A stretch of 64,000 bases of DNA, taken from Neodontobutis hainanensis. Taxonomy: Eukaryota > Chordata > Actinopteri > Gobiiformes > Odontobutidae. Position numbers and translations under genes: made by a program. Below the pieces are notes generated by a model. The model made no database searches. It was given only the letters and a program-made list of their open reading frames with translations, and had not been told where the DNA came from. Position 1 is the stretch's first letter, and every line of letters starts with the position of its first letter. Positions 36,890 to 51,559 of this stretch are shown here, one piece after another. The stretch is from NCBI GenBank assembly GCA_024349245.1, contig JALDNG010000805.1, positions 1 to 64,000 of the forward strand, read 5' to 3'.

Positions 36890-39800
36890 GTAAGTAATGA
36901 TAAATAAATGTGTTAAGATGTATTTTTTTCAGAAAATTACCTTATATGGTAGATTAAAATATTTTTTTTAATTTATTAAAATTTAGAACTTTTCTAGAGT
37001 CTAAAAACGATGAAAAACATCGAGAAATATTTGCAATATTTGTATATTAAATGAAATTTTATTCTTTTTAATTTTACCTATTTGTGATCATTAATTTAAC
37101 AAGATAGTATTAAATAAAAATTCTTTGATTTTTGTGTTATTTCATATGGTAAATCTTATTATTTTTTATCTCTTCCAATTTAAAAATCTTAAACAAAAGA
37201 ATAGGTTCTCGTAAAAAGAATTATAAAACCTACAAATATAAACTTTAGGACAAGATATTGTACATTGATATATCAAGTATGACATAGAATTTAATTTTTC
37301 TTCAAAGAAATGTAAAATTTTATTTCTAGAAATTAATACAATTAGTTATTTTCTGTACATTATAAACTATCTGAAATCTTACTGCTTTTGTTAAATATAC
37401 ATTTGAATTAGTGCCATCATGTATATGCTAAGCTCTTATTTAATAAGTATTTTTAACTTATCGAGATATCCTTTAAATATATTTTATAACTCAGAGAACG
37501 ATGTTCAAAGCTAATTCCATTTTAAATAATGATATGAGACGTGAAATTTTTAAATTATTAAAGATTTTCGGGTAATTTATTTGTCAAAATACACTTTAAA
37601 TTTTTATCGAAGTAATTTTAACAAAATTTACGAATGACTCATTTGAGTTCAAGAAAAAACCAAACAATAAATCCTTTCGTTTTCACGAGGTAATAAAAAA
37701 TCAACAAATTTGCAAATACGAGAAACAAATAAAAATGAACATTATTTTCTATTAAACATCCTTAAACTGCATTCGAGGGTTTTTTGTGCATTATTTCAGT
37801 GTAAAACCTAACAGAGCAGAAGTAATTAAAAAAGCATTATTTGAGCAATCGCAAATTTTAATTACGCTTTCATTAATTTATGTAAATTTTATATGGTTTT
37901 CCTTTTCAATTGAATAGTTATCATATCCATTTGTGTTTAATTTTGATACAAAATTAGTTATTTATTAAATTTAAAAGGTAAAACAATTTCAATCTGTATA
38001 AACCGTATAAAATAGATTACCTTATGTTATCCGATTATACAATGAATTTAATTTATATAAAGTTAAATCATAAGATTATTCGATAAAAGCGTTTTTCTAA
38101 GAGTTCATTTTTACGTTAAAAGTATTGTTTAGTTTGCATATTCGAATGATACATTCATGATTCCAAAACGGATATAAAATCAGATTTATTCGAAGTCATT
38201 TTTGAGGCAGTGGCAAAATTCTTTTCTCTCAAATTTTCTGCAAAATAAATATCCAAGATTAAAAAAATATGATCAGCTCAAATAAAATTTTAAAAATGAC
38301 TGAGTAATGTAAAGCACATTCCTTATTAATAACAATGATTTATTGATATAGTTCTTTTATTAGGTCTTTCATAAACAACCTGGAGAATCGTAAATAATTC
38401 AATTTATTGAGAAAAATTCTCACAGTAAGCTATAGCTGAGAAAATTTAACAATATTATTTTTTACAAACATGTTTCGCTTCATTTTATTTAAGCGTCACG
38501 TTTTTAAATTATAGAATTAAGCGATAAACGTAGATAACATGAGGATTCGGAGCACATAAATTTCTATTTATTAAAAAAATGAATATTCTGAAAAGTATAT
38601 TTAATTTGAATCATCAGTACGATCTAAACGACGCATCTATTCTGCGTCAGTACAAGATACAATGGTACTAAAAAGTTGTATTTTTTTGTTAAAAATATTG
38701 AGTATTATCATTGAAAAACTCGATAAATCATGAAGTAATTTTATACAAATTTAAAGCGAAATATAAATTTGATTTTATTAAACTCAAAAATATTTTTGAT
38801 GAGGATGAATATTGAATTAACAGCTGAATTCATGTTCTGTATCACGATTTGATAACCTTTCATTTTGTTAATTTTTGATTTTACTCTCCAATTTGAAAAA
38901 ATACAATAAAGGTTTTCAGATCGTAAAATTCAGGTTGCCCGTACTCACGATATTTGTGAAACATTAGCTAAAGATTATCAAACATAGCCCTTTAAAATTA
39001 AACAGACAACATTTATCATAACTTTTTCATCGCAAAAATCTGCATTCATCGTGTAAATGAGAATCAATATGAGACTGTTAAAACCTTCAATGGAAAAAAT
39101 TTATTATCTAAGGCTTGTCTATTCTTAATTCGATTATATTTTTTATTTTAAAAGTTACTCTTCAATTAATAATCAAAAATGAGGCTATTTTTGCAAATTT
39201 TGGCATTCTTCTTAACATTTTTCGCTGTGGTATTAGATCATCTTAGAAATATTTTTTGCAATTAGATGAAATTTACCGATTTAGGCAGAAAAAATATCGC
39301 TTTGAAACTTCTCAAAAATTATAAAATAATTTAAACTGTTAAAAAAATCCAAAATCGTAATATTTTTTCTGAGCTTATAGCCATTATACTAACTTTAGGG
39401 ATCCAATGGAATGTCTATCCTCTATAAACGTTTCACAATTTAACCTCGTGTGCAATATTTCTAATCGAACCCCTCAAAAAAGGTTTTCAAAAGACTTGCC
39501 AGACTGATTAATTCATTATGATTTCTTAGAATAAAAAAAGGAAAAATAAACATAATTAGTGACATAAATAATATCGTGACATGAGGTAGATTTAAGAATT
39601 TTTTCGATTTTAAATGTGATGCACCGATGTCTGGTTCAAAATTTTATTTAATAGAAAATATGAAATATTTATAAATTTATAGATATTTTAATATCCACAG
39701 AATCTTCCAGTTTGATCAAATATCAGAATGGTGTTTTTATTCCTTTTCAAAAATTTAAAATATTCTAATTTTTTCACATCAAAAACATTAAAGGGGGTCA

Positions 39801-42800
39801 AATAACATTGATTTTTGAAAATATTTTTTATATCCAAGAGGATGTAGGATTAGTTAGTCGTGTTCAAAACTGGTTAAAGAATTTCGAACTAGTTTTTGAG
39901 AAAATGTAACTCCTATTTTTATTGAAATAGTTTTAAATTTATTTTAAGTAAATATGGTAAAGAATGAGATGATAAAAATAATTTCTCAATAATTACAAAT
40001 CAAATGATAAATGCTCTCACTACAGCGTATGTACTTCAAATTTTTAAAAATTCAATTATCATCGCCTTATAAATTTTTCTGTAATTGGAATTATTTTTAG
40101 GTCAAAATCTCAAATAAAATAAATAATTTTTAAAAAGAATTTTTTCTGAACAGTATAAGTAAGATAAGATATCACAAACAACTTTTAATACTGTATAGAA
40201 ATAGAAAAAACGTCATTTAATATATAGTAGATAAAAAGACCATTGAACCGATAATGAGTAACAAATTTTTCAATTGTATTACTTAAATGTTGTTAATTTT
40301 TAGAATGAAATAAAGTTGTTTAAATTTGGTAAATGTAAAAAACATCTTAATACCTTATTACAAGAGAGAAAAGTTTCAGACGTATGATGAAGTTACTTGG
40401 ATGTTGTTTAAATTTGATGTGTCTCACGAATATGCGATGGTTAACTTGAATAAGCTCTGAACATTTTTAAAATTAATAAATGGTTTTCAAAGAATAGTAA
40501 TGAACTAGAAGTTCAAAATTTAAGTAATTAGACCTTTTAAATCATGACTGTTATGAGAAATATTATATATCAAAAAATTTTGCCATTACAAGAAGTGAGT
40601 AAAGCCAGCATAAATGTAATACTTTTTAGATTCTATGAAGAGAAAAAATATCAAGAAAAAATATTTATAAACTTTAGAAAACTTATTTTTTAATAGTATT
40701 TTCGATCTTTTCAAGATTTATTTCATCAATAATAGTTTGAAACTTGTTTGCTCAATGTATGCAAACATTATGGTTATCTCAACCTTAACAATGAATAATT
40801 TTGTTTAGAAGACAATTAAGAACTTGGCCTCACTTTCTTAGTTGTAAACATTTCAGAAATGAGATTATACAAAGCTTACATTTTTAATAAATCTTCGCTT
40901 ATGTTTTAAAATATAAACTCAAATAGATGAGACTATTTCATAGACTGATTGAGATTTCGCTTTTATGGAATCAAAATACCTCATAGATCAAGTTAAATTA
41001 TGCTTGATTGATCTAAAGGGCAATTTATTCCAATGCACAGAGACAACTTATTTTATATTTTGTTTAATCTCATATCCTAAGCATTGTAAATGGAAAAGTG
41101 ATTTAAAACCTTCAAAGATTAACATTTAAATTAATAAGTTGAAATATTATCTGAGAAACTTAGTTGAAAATAAATAAATTTTTAAACACTTTAAATTTTA
41201 AAATAATGAGTTATTCTTTCAATTTACATTTAAAATTGAAAGAAAATTTTCATACAATTTATTATTTTTACATTACATATGAATTGATAATGCAACGATT
41301 AAATCATTTGACAAACATTTTTAAATAATACTCATCTTTATTTTATCAATTAAAATATTTTGGACATTTTGAATTTTTTCTTTGATCAAACATTTACAAG
41401 TAAGACATGCAATACGACTGTCAAAGTTACTATGAAATATTTAAAAAATAAAAAATAATTTTCAAATCAACAATTGTTAAAAATTTAACGCTAAACAATA
41501 AAAAGAAGGTTTTTTATGGGAGGAATTTTATTAACCTACAAATTTTATCAAGTACCTTAATAGAATTTACAGATATTTGAAGATCTGTATATTTAGAGGA
41601 ATGAAACCTGTTCTGGCCAAAATGATCCTTTTTTAAACAAACAAAATATCCTTGATATTATATATGTTGTAATTTTTTTAATCAAGGGTTGTTACAGTAT
41701 AAGGAAATGCTCAATATCAATTAAGAGGCTGTTTCATACATATACTATCCCCCTCGTTAAATTTGATCAAGAAAACGTGTGTATATTTGATGTATGTCCC
41801 CAAAAATTTAAATTATCATATATTGAAAGAATAAAAATTGTAACTTTTGATAGATACAGTTTGATTGGAATGTCTGAGAAGTGATAATCCAAAATTATAT
41901 GATCAAAAAGAGGTTTTTACATTTTTCAATATGAAGCAGAAATTTGATAATATTGAATGACTCGAAATTAAAATTATAAGGGTAATTAACAACATTGACA
42001 AAAATACATTTTTGTTTTAGCTTATGAGGTCAACAATTTTTGGAAAAATTCAACTTTGACATCTTTTCAGTAAATCTATGATTAAACATACAAAAATATC
42101 ATCTCGCTCCTGATGTAGTTATGAAGGCATTTTTAAATATCTAAAAGATTTTTCAGTTAAATTTTATTTTATGATTTGGATCGAGTCTTGTATTTTATAA
42201 CTTAAGCAAGAAAATAACATACCATAAAATTTTTGCAGAAGATTAATTTGAATCAATACATTTTTCAATTTAAAACAATATCAATTTTTTTAAATTCAAA
42301 AAACCCATTTAATAAATTTAAAAATCCGAGAATTATTTTATGATAATTATTGATCAATAAATATTCAAGGTATTTGCATGCATGAGAGTTTTCATTTTAA
42401 ACATTCTCAAAATAGATTTAGTTTAAATTTTTCATAACTATTTTTGAGATTAATCTTAAAATTTAATCAATAATTTTAATAATATTAATTTTATCATTAA
42501 AATATTTTTAGAAAATTAAATTGTGAAATTTTTTTGTATAAAGCATGAATGAAACCGTTACTATATATTAAAACTCATATTTATTTGTTTTTTCAACAGC
42601 AGAATTAATTAAACCGAAAAAATCATAATTATTCTCATTATAACAAAAACATGCTTGATTTCGTGAATAAAACAATGTTAAATCATTCTTATTGTTTTAT
42701 ATTTGTATTTAAGTTATGAAAATACAAATATAGTAAAATAAAATATTTTGATTCTTAATAAATATTAAGACTGATTATATTAAAGAAAAGAGACATTTTG

Positions 42801-43985
42801 AAGTTTTCGAAAATATGGAGGGAGACTTAAATGGAGAAAAAGGCAATATCCACAAACTTTATTGAAATAAAAATCACATAGATCTTTAATTTCAGAATGT
42901 GCAATTCATATTTGTGCTTTTTATACTGTGAAAGTCACATTCTTGGTATCCTAAAAACAAAAATAAACGACAATATTTCATTTTCCAGAAAAACCTTAAT
43001 TCAAATTCTTCGATGAACGGAAGAGGCTATTATATAAGTATTCATCAAAGAATACAAACTCGATGCATTGAATCCAGATTTAATGATGTCATTAAACTCA
43101 AACTAAGATTTCTACGATTTATCTCTGCTTAGAAATATTATTTGTGGAATCCAAATCAAATATTTAAGCAATTTTTATCAAAAATGAATGAAAAAAATAT
43201 GCCAGAATATCAATTATATTGTGAGTGAATAATAATTTATCAAAATGTTTGGAAAAGATGATCATGATAGTTGGATATTAAAAATATGAATCGAAAATAA
43301 ATGAAAATATTGTTAACTTCAATTATTCAAAACGAATATAATGAAAAATAACGTTAGTTGAATTTTAATACATGTAAATCACAAAAAAACAAAATCAAGA
43401 AAGGATCATAAGCAAACTTATTATTTCTGATTTGCACAAAAATCAACATAAGACAAATGTGTTTAATATCGAACAAGATTTGTTTATTCCAGATATTAAG
43501 TTATAGATTAAGGTTTGTGAACAAATTTTCATCATTTTATTGAAATTAATAAATTTAAAATTTCAAAGAACTTTACATCATATATATCATTGATATTCGA
43601 TATTCACATTGTAAATGAAAGTAAAAATTTGAAATATTTTGTATTTGATGTGTAAGAGACAAGGAAATCTTAATTTAAGAAATAACGTTCCATATTTTGA
43701 TAAATTTCTAATGATATATATTTTAGATATTTCTACTATCCGAATTAAAAACCCATAAAGATCTGTATTGTTACTTATGAACTTGTCGTGTATGATGAAC
43801 ATTAAAAGGACTGTTTATGCAGTCTAAGTAGTTATCTGGTCAAATTAAATGAAAAAGATAATGTTTTGATGATGGTAGATTGTTAGAACCCGTAGTATAT
43901 AATATATTCCTCAAAAAAGTATTAATGTCTGTAATTTATGAAAACGCTCTCTGTTAGGTATGTTAATTATATAATCTTATATGGA
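36890..43985. other. AT-rich DNA without a recognised gene
   Basis: About 7 kb with no recognised gene. The frame at 43587-43802 (-) is I/F/Y/K-rich and of chance length. Small hairpins occur, for example GTTTGC/GCAAAC near 40747-40767 and TAGATCAAG/CTTGATT-GATCTA at 40984-41016. None is strong enough to call a terminator or RNA. Confidence 0.5.
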
Positions 43986-43989
43986 AATT

Positions 43990-44945
43990 GATGAATAAAA
44001 AATATTGAATGTTAATTCCAGAATAACAGGGTAAGGTTAACTATATTCAAAATTAAGGATTATTATTGATTTAATGCTCATGTAGATGTTGAAATATTGT
44101 CAATTATATAAATTAATTTAATGTTATTCTGAAAGAGCAATGATTATCATCTTAAATAAATTAGTCTGCTTCAATCATGATCATTATATATTCATCTAGT
44201 TGATGTCATTAAATCTAATTTTTAAATATTACTTCGAGTGGCGTTATGATTCTCATCATAAATAAAATCTTCTGATTCTGTGAGGATTATGATATAATCC
44301 TCTGGGTGTTGACCCTTAACTCAAATATATTCAATGTTACCTTCCAGAACTCTTAGATTCTTCTATCTTTTATTAATTTTGTGTTGATAATGATGAACTC
44401 TTCTAGATGATGTCTATTACAAATATTTCTTGCAAGTAACTTCAATTGCGTTTTGATTGTCATATTTATTAAATCCGTCTGATTCTGTGAGGATTATGAT
44501 AAATCCTCTGGATATTGTCCCTTAACTCAAATATATTGAATGTTACTTTCCATAACTCTAAGATTCTTCTATCTTTAAAAATTTTTGTGTTGATAATGAT
44601 GAACTCTTCTAGATGATGTCTATTAAATATTTATTGCACGTACTTCAAGCGTTTTAATTGTCATATTTGTTAAATTCGTCTGCTTCAGTTATGAGTATGA
44701 TTTACTCTTCCTGTTGTGTCCATTATCAAATTTATTGAATGTTAATTTCCAGAACGTTGCGATTCTCATTCCTTTAATAAATAATATAAATTCTGTGTTT
44801 ATTTTTATATCTTCTTCTGGATGATTTCTATTAGAAATATTTATTTCATGTACTTCGAGAGCTCTGGGATTTTATAAATTTTTAATTTGTCTAATTCTGT
44901 GTTGATTATTATTTTCATCAGAATGACTTTCGATTAAATCATATT
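43990..44945. repeat. Satellite-like tandem array, ~100-bp units in ~205-bp dimers
   Basis: Anchor words recur at regular spacing. TCTG(A/C)TTC starts at 44165, 44271, 44478 and 44679, and a related TCTAATTC starts at 44892, giving steps of 106, 207, 201 and 213. Between them, alternating half-units share further words: ATGATGAACTCTTCTAGATG in one type, and CCCTTAACTCAAATATATT with GAATGTTAC and TTCCA(G/T)AACTCTAAGA in the other. The array thus has a dimeric higher-order structure of two diverged ~100-bp halves. An isolated match (AAAATATTGAATGTTAATTC, 44000-44019) marks the worn left edge. The first B half-unit contains an 8-bp perfect stem, GAGGATTA/TAATCCTC (44282-44302); the next copy keeps a 7-bp form. 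Confidence 0.85.
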
Positions 44946-47900
44946 TTTTTTACCGTCAATTTTTTACTTCTTTTCCAATTTTGTTTGGCTAAATATTTTA
45001 ACTGTATCAATTTATATTATTTTACTCATCTTCATAATGCGTTCTTGCATTACTTTATTTAAGCATATAATATTTTTTATTTTTCATTCGATAAAATGCA
45101 TCCTACTCTTTTTATAAATATATTTTTTGAAAAACTTTATTAAATTTGAAATGTTTGTGAAAACTCTTTTCCTTTTAGCTTAATTGCTAAATTACATCAT
45201 TATTGGTTGTATTATGTTTATTATATTTTACATAGTTATCTTATGAAATTATCTATTTTATAGATATATCTGCTTTTGGATCATTCAAAATTTCTAGATT
45301 TTTATCAGAGCTACTTTACATGATTTTGTTTTTAATTGTGTAAAATTGTTTTGCAATGTGTAAAATTTTTCATGGTTTCTTTTGGGATTTTTTCTTTGAT
45401 GTTACTTCTTGAGGTAAAGAACAATTTTACAAGGATCCTTCATCTATACTTCACCCATTTCTTTCATTTCTGTAAGTTTATACACTTGTTATCTGGTATT
45501 TAAATACTCATACTCACTATAAACCTCATCCTTTTCACTTCATAAATTTCCCACCATAGTCTGTTGTAATGTGTTTGTGAAAGGGGATGTACATGATTAA
45601 AATCTTCTTTACTGAGTGTAGATAATCTGAAAAAATTTATTTATATGTCTATAAATTTCTTGTATACGTATACTCATTGCAGAACACTGAATACTTGAAT
45701 TTGTGTTCATGTATATATTTACGATTCGCCATAAATAATAACTTTCAAAAAATATGCATATTTTAAATTCGTAAAAATTATCTCATAGCCTAACATATGA
45801 AACCTACAATTGTAGATAACTCCCCACCCATGTGTAACTGTTTTATAATATTAGATTCATCCAGCCCTGAAATCGACGTAAAGATTATGAAACAACCCAT
45901 GATGTTTTTGAGAGTATTTATGATTTTATTAGTTAAGTTTAAATAATCATGAAATTGTCTTAGGTGTATAATTGGAGAGTAATAATATTATTTAATTCTA
46001 CAGATATATGGAATTGAAATGTATGTTACCTGAGTCAACGTGATATTTTTACAAACGTTATGGATGACACCGTTTCTTATTTAAAATATCAATAAAAAAC
46101 AATAAAATATGATAAGTGAGTGAGAGTATTAAAATTTTTACTTACTCGTGTGCTTGTCACCATCAATTATTAAATGTCAATAAAATTTCAAAATTATGAT
46201 TTTTCCACCATTGAATCAGAGGAAGTGCCACTCTTAATGTCATGGAAAAGTTATAAACAGGTTCCTATGATCTTCTGAGATATGTATAGATAACCCAAAA
46301 GGTGTTTTAAGGTAAAAATAATGTGAACGTAAACAACCGTATCTAATTTTTCAAATTTGAATTTTATTTTACGTTATATCTTCCTCAAATTTCATTTCTT
46401 ATCAGAATGAATAATTCTTCCTATTTTTGTATGTTCATGATAAAATTACATTTTTAAGTTAATCTATAAATAAATTGTTGATAAACTCCAGCTATGACCT
46501 TCAGATAACATCAATGATCACCAAGATGTCAATGTTTCTTGTGTTGTGCTCTTGTGATCCTCATTTGAGAATTTCAAGTACTATAATGCCTTGATTTTCA
46601 AACGACTATTTTTTGATGAAGTGAAAAACGTGTGGTTTATTTATTTGTTCCTGAGAAGATTATTATTTGTTATAGATTGTAAGAAGTGAGGATTAAAAAA
46701 ATTTAAAAACGATTATTTAATTTTAAAGCAATAATTTGATTTAAAATTATTCGTTTTTTACTTCATGGTATAAATTTTGAATTTTTTGACAATTTTTTGT
46801 ACATTCTTACATTATATTGAAAACTTTTTCATGCTTGTATTTCGTTAAACTTATTTCGGTTTTGAGAGATTTAATAAATTAAACTAATCTCAATAAATTT
46901 GTGAAGATATTACTAATTATAAACTTCATAAAATAGTATCATAATTATGTCATAAGGTAGTTGATTTCTAAACCATGCTAAAATTTGAAATTTCATCATC
47001 AAAAATGATAAATTATGTAAAACAGTAGTTTTCAAAATATTGAGACTCGAAAAACATTTTATATTTCAAAAGTATTATATACAAAATAATAAGAGCAGAC
47101 CTCGAAGAACACATGCAAATATTACTTTCACGTCATATAAATACAGATTCCGATGTTTTTATTTTGTTTTGAACCATTAAACCAGATTAAATTTTGACAT
47201 TTACCTTTCAAATAAATGTAGAACTCGTCTCTTACGTATTATAAAATTGAAATTGTAAGATAAATTTTTGATGTAAAAATCGAATCGATAATATTCTAGT
47301 TTATTGAACACAAAATTTTAGATAAATGAGATCTTTATTTGTTGTTTTAATTTTAGATCTGCGGAATATATATGTTTGTCGCGTTTTGGATCCATCTTTT
47401 TACAGGGATATTATATTATTTGTATTAAAACTGTTCATTATCATGATGTAAATGCTTTAATACAAACAAAAAATTTTCTGTTTTGAGAGAAAAAGATTTG
47501 CATACGTTTATCCTAATTCTAAAATCACTTTTTCAATGTTTTGTTAAAAAAATAAAATAATGATATATTTGGGGTAGATGATAAAAAAATCTTTCAAACA
47601 TTTAAAAATTTTTTATGGGAAAAGGACAATTTTACTCAGGAAAGTACTGTTTGTATATGATAGCGACAAACATGGAAAATTTTACCATAGATTTTAAAAA
47701 TAGCTGGCTGAGGTCTTGAATTAAATTTGAAAGGAGCACAATATAAACAGGATACTGGACGTTATCACCCTCTTAATAGTAAAGTGTGGTTAGTTACTGA
47801 ATCTATTTAATTTGTGTGAAGAATATTTAATAGTTTTTTATCAGTTCCATATGGTACAAAAAAAGATTTCTTGAGTTATATCAGTCTATCAATCAACAAG

Positions 47901-50900
47901 AAGATTGCCATGTAGATATAAATTAAACGTTTTTTAGACAAAGTGATAAATGTTTCCCTGTTAAATATTCTATAAAACTTTCTATTTAATGATCAAAAAT
48001 ATCACCGACACTTAGGTTTATAAAATTTATTGACAATAGTTAACACTGATGAAAGATAGGTATATGAATTCTGAGAAAAAGGACAAAATATTTTTTTATC
48101 TTTAATGGCCCAAATAAGTATTAAAGCAATGAATTTGTTGGGAAAGTATATGTTTTATTATCACATAGAACGAATTTTAGTGCTTTAATTTTTACAAAAG
48201 GCCTGCATCTACATTATTTAACATGTACTGAAAAAAATTTATTTCATTTAAAAAAAAATTTCAAACATTTGAATCATTTGTCGTTTGTTAACTATTCTTA
48301 ACATTTTTCAGAATACATTGAGGAATTATCAAGCATCTTGATTGATCAGAAGACAATTTTCATAAGTAGGGACAACTTTGTATCGTTAGAACTTTGAAAC
48401 AGTCAATCATGTTGATTAAATAGAATGGAGAATATATGCTGTTATATATTAAACATATTCTGTCAATATTTTTGTTGAAACGAGTCAATGCAACTCTAAA
48501 ATTGTTATATCTTCCTAATTTAGTTGTATTATCATTTAACATTGGATTAATTTAAGAGTGATGAACAATTCTACTTCAGTTATTTGTTTATGTGTGAAAG
48601 CTCTTGAAAACTTGGTTTTAAGTGAGTGTCTGTTGAGATATTGTCATAATTTAGCAGATTAAATTAGCTATCCATGAAAAATCTTCTTTAGGTTTCAGTT
48701 ACCAATATTACGATATTAAAAATGAAAAACTCTGATAACGAGATATTATTTGAAACAAATTCGGATATTATGTTAAATCTACCTTGGAATGAGTTTTCAT
48801 AAATCATTAAATATTCCAAAGTCATTGATACCCCAAATGATATCATAAATGATCAAATTTGAATTTATAAAAACACTCAAATGATCTTATTATACCATAT
48901 CCACTTTGACTACACCTGAATCTACTGTGATGCTGATTCATAACTAACTACGATTAAAGTATTTGAATTTAAATAAACTTAAATTTAGGTCTTTAACTTA
49001 TTACCCAATCTCACCGGATATTTTATTGACAAATCCTCTTGTCACACTACGAAAATGCCTGAGTAAAATGAGTCATAAGGGCTTTTACATAAATTATAGA
49101 TAGATTTGGATTTTCCCCACCATTATCATTTAAAAAAATAAATAAAACGAATAGTGGATGATTAAATGGTTTCTTTTAAAATATTTTTAAGTTTAACAAT
49201 TTTTAATATTGATTAAATATTTTCTCAAAAGAAAAAGAAACATGAAAAGTGTTAATTAAAATATTCTACACAAATAAAAGCTTTGAATAAGAAATAGATT
49301 TTTCAAAATTGTCAACATAAAAGATGATTATTTATCATATGTAAAATTTTTGAATAATCGAAAGGTTTAAAATTGTTTTCAACGTTTATTTTCAAATTGT
49401 ATGCAGTGAATGATGGATAAAATATAAAAATTGTTCAGTTATTGCCTATAAGATTATTTACAAAACGAGCTGTTGAAGAACATAGTTTTTCCCAGTTTAT
49501 TCAGATATAACAAGTTTTAAAATAAAATAAAAATATTTATATCAACAGAACTTAAAGACAAAGATCAAAATAGATATGTAAATGTTGAATTTAAATTATA
49601 AAATCTATAGATAAAGAGTTTTTAAATTATTTTTGAATTTGAAATTACATTTCACTTTTGTTGAGTCGTGAACAAATTATAAATCTTTTCAAACTCATAA
49701 AATATTTCGAAGTAAAAACAAGATTACTTTCGGATGACTCTTAAAATCATGAACTCATTCAATCAACAGAGCCTAAAAAATTATCGTCGTATTGTAAAAT
49801 TTGTCAATTATTGCAAAAATTCATCGTTCATATTAAAATTATCATCCTAACTTGTCAAGAAGTTATTGAAATTTCGTAACTTTCATCGATGAATATTTAT
49901 TAGAAATAAGGATAGGTAAATATTTTTCTTTTACAATTTTTTCAATCTATCTTTTAAATCATCGAAATGTTTAACAGATATTTTTAATGTTACTAACCTC
50001 ATTCTGTTTATACAAAGAAAAGCATGGGAAGAAATAATTTATTCATAAATTTATATTTCCTTTTAATGGGTAAATATTCTAAGCTGTTGAACATAGATGT
50101 CTTTTTAAATGATTTAATCAGTATAATTTTAATTTTCATATTAATCTGTCAACCAATGTTGATTTCACATCAGATCTGTATTTATTAAACATTTTATATT
50201 TCTGAGACTTGTTCACAGAAAATTGTTCATCTATTTTTGATATTTGTTCAATCTAGTGAGAGACTCAACCATTGTGAGATTTTTGAATTTTTTCGAATTT
50301 TAATATTCCAGAGAAAGAATTATTATATTTAATTTTTTATTTTCAACCTATGACTGATAAAAAGCAAATATCCGAGATTGAAACTTCTTGATGAATTTTA
50401 TGATTATACTTCATGAAAACAAACACATGTGTTTTATCTTCAAATACTGTCAATATAACAGCCTAAATTTTAGTTGTCACAAGTGACAAGTATAAAGGAT
50501 ATATTTAGGGTGTGCTTATTATTTATCTTAGTTGTATTTTCAAATATATTAGAAAATATGTTATCTCGTTATTTCCTATACGAAAGAGAATGAACTTCAA
50601 CATTCGATCCTGAGTTTTATATCTCAGTAAAAATCGAAATAGATCTGGTAAATGTACAATGTTAGCATTTATTGTGAGGAGGCTTGTTGTGTATCATTCA
50701 AATTTAAATATCATAAAAATTATATTTACATGTGAGTGGAACTCGTGTGAATATTTTAAATTGGTTTTAATGGAATTATGGTTATTGTGAAGATTTAAGA
50801 TCATGCAATATAAATTTGCTTTTAAAATGCCACCAATTAAAAGATAATCGTTACTACAAAATAATAACAGAAAATTTTTACCGTATATAATTTGTTACTG

Positions 50901-51155
50901 ACAATTACAATGAAAGTTTTGAATTAACCTCTTGAAATATTACAAATTTATGATGAAATCATCACCAAAATATATCATTCTGACCATTTTTGAGTGAAAC
51001 TGATATTCGAATTCAAAAATAAGCAATTTGTATCAATAAAACTTCTTCGCATGGATTTTACTTTGCTCTCTACTCGCTTTCTATTTTTATTTTGTATCTG
51101 CTTTAAAAACATGAATTAACATAAAATTCAAAAATAATTTGCCGAATAAATTTCC
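44946..51155. other. AT-rich DNA with weak coding-like patches
   Basis: No gene is called. A less AT-rich patch at about 46190-46290 is open on both strands (plus: DFSTIESEEVPLLMSW; minus: MTLRVALPLIQWWK), so strand and status are undecidable. A minus-strand frame at 48360-48542 contains LGRYNNFRVALTRFNKN, and near 47,690-47,760 a minus piece reads VYIVLLSNLIQDLSQLF before a GTAAAA donor-like site. These two could be worn membrane-protein exons, but neither has paired splice sites. The rest is simple AT-rich sequence. Confidence 0.4.
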
Positions 51156-51159
51156 CTTT

Positions 51160-51324
51160 TTAAATGTAGATTTTGCGTTTATGATGATTCTGAAAATGAA
51201 AAACATTGTTGTTAGCATTTACAATCTTACACCGAGCCCAGTTTTGTCTTTTCAACTGAAATTTAGAATACATGTAGCGCCTTGTCGAGTATTTAGTTAC
51301 TCTGTTTAGCCCGTATTTGACTCT
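51160..51324 (-). CDS. Coding-like island, basic 54-codon frame
   Basis: On the minus strand a frame is open for 54 codons between a TGA (complement of 51325-51327) and a TAA (51160-51162). It reads VKYGLNRVTKYSTRRYMY, SKFQLKRQNWARCKIVN and ends HHKRKIYI. The peptide is strongly basic and of mixed composition. The DNA contains the GC-rich words CGAGCCCAG and GCGCCTTGTCGAG, rare in this window. The complementary plus frame is also open (43 codons from an ATG at 51181), so strand is not settled. An acceptor-like CTTAACCTGAAG stands just before the frame, but the phase does not fit the donor-bearing segment at 51454-51554. No family was recognised. Confidence 0.35.
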   Translation of the reverse strand, partial: RVKYGLNRVTKYSTRRYMYSKFQLKRQNWARCKIVNANNNVFHFQNHHKRKIYI

Positions 51325-51453
51325 TCAGGTTAAGACAAATATTTGTATCATTGTAAACTTTAAAATGTTTTTAATGAATAAGAAAACTCAAGAAAATGAA
51401 TTATAAATAACTTTTTAGATTATAAGTGATTTTTCACTTTAAATAAAACTTAC

Positions 51454-51554
51454 CAAAATGCATTTGAGTTCGTTGTCAAATGTATAATTAGCTTAAATTT
51501 TTGAAATATTTTATAAAGTCCTGCCCTCGAAAATGTGGTAATCTTTTGATTGAT
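51454..51554 (-). other. Exon candidate with consensus donor
   Basis: A minus-strand frame of 33 codons plus 2 bases runs from after a TAA to TTTTG|GTAAGTTTTA, a near-perfect donor at 51454/51453. The peptide includes ITTFSRAGLYKIFQKFKL and HLTTNSNAF. It lies about 130 bases upstream (in minus orientation) of the coding-like island at 51160-51324. Joining them at the AAG before GTC would create a stop codon, so either a different acceptor is used or they are unrelated. Confidence 0.27.
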
Positions 51555-51559
51555 TTACT

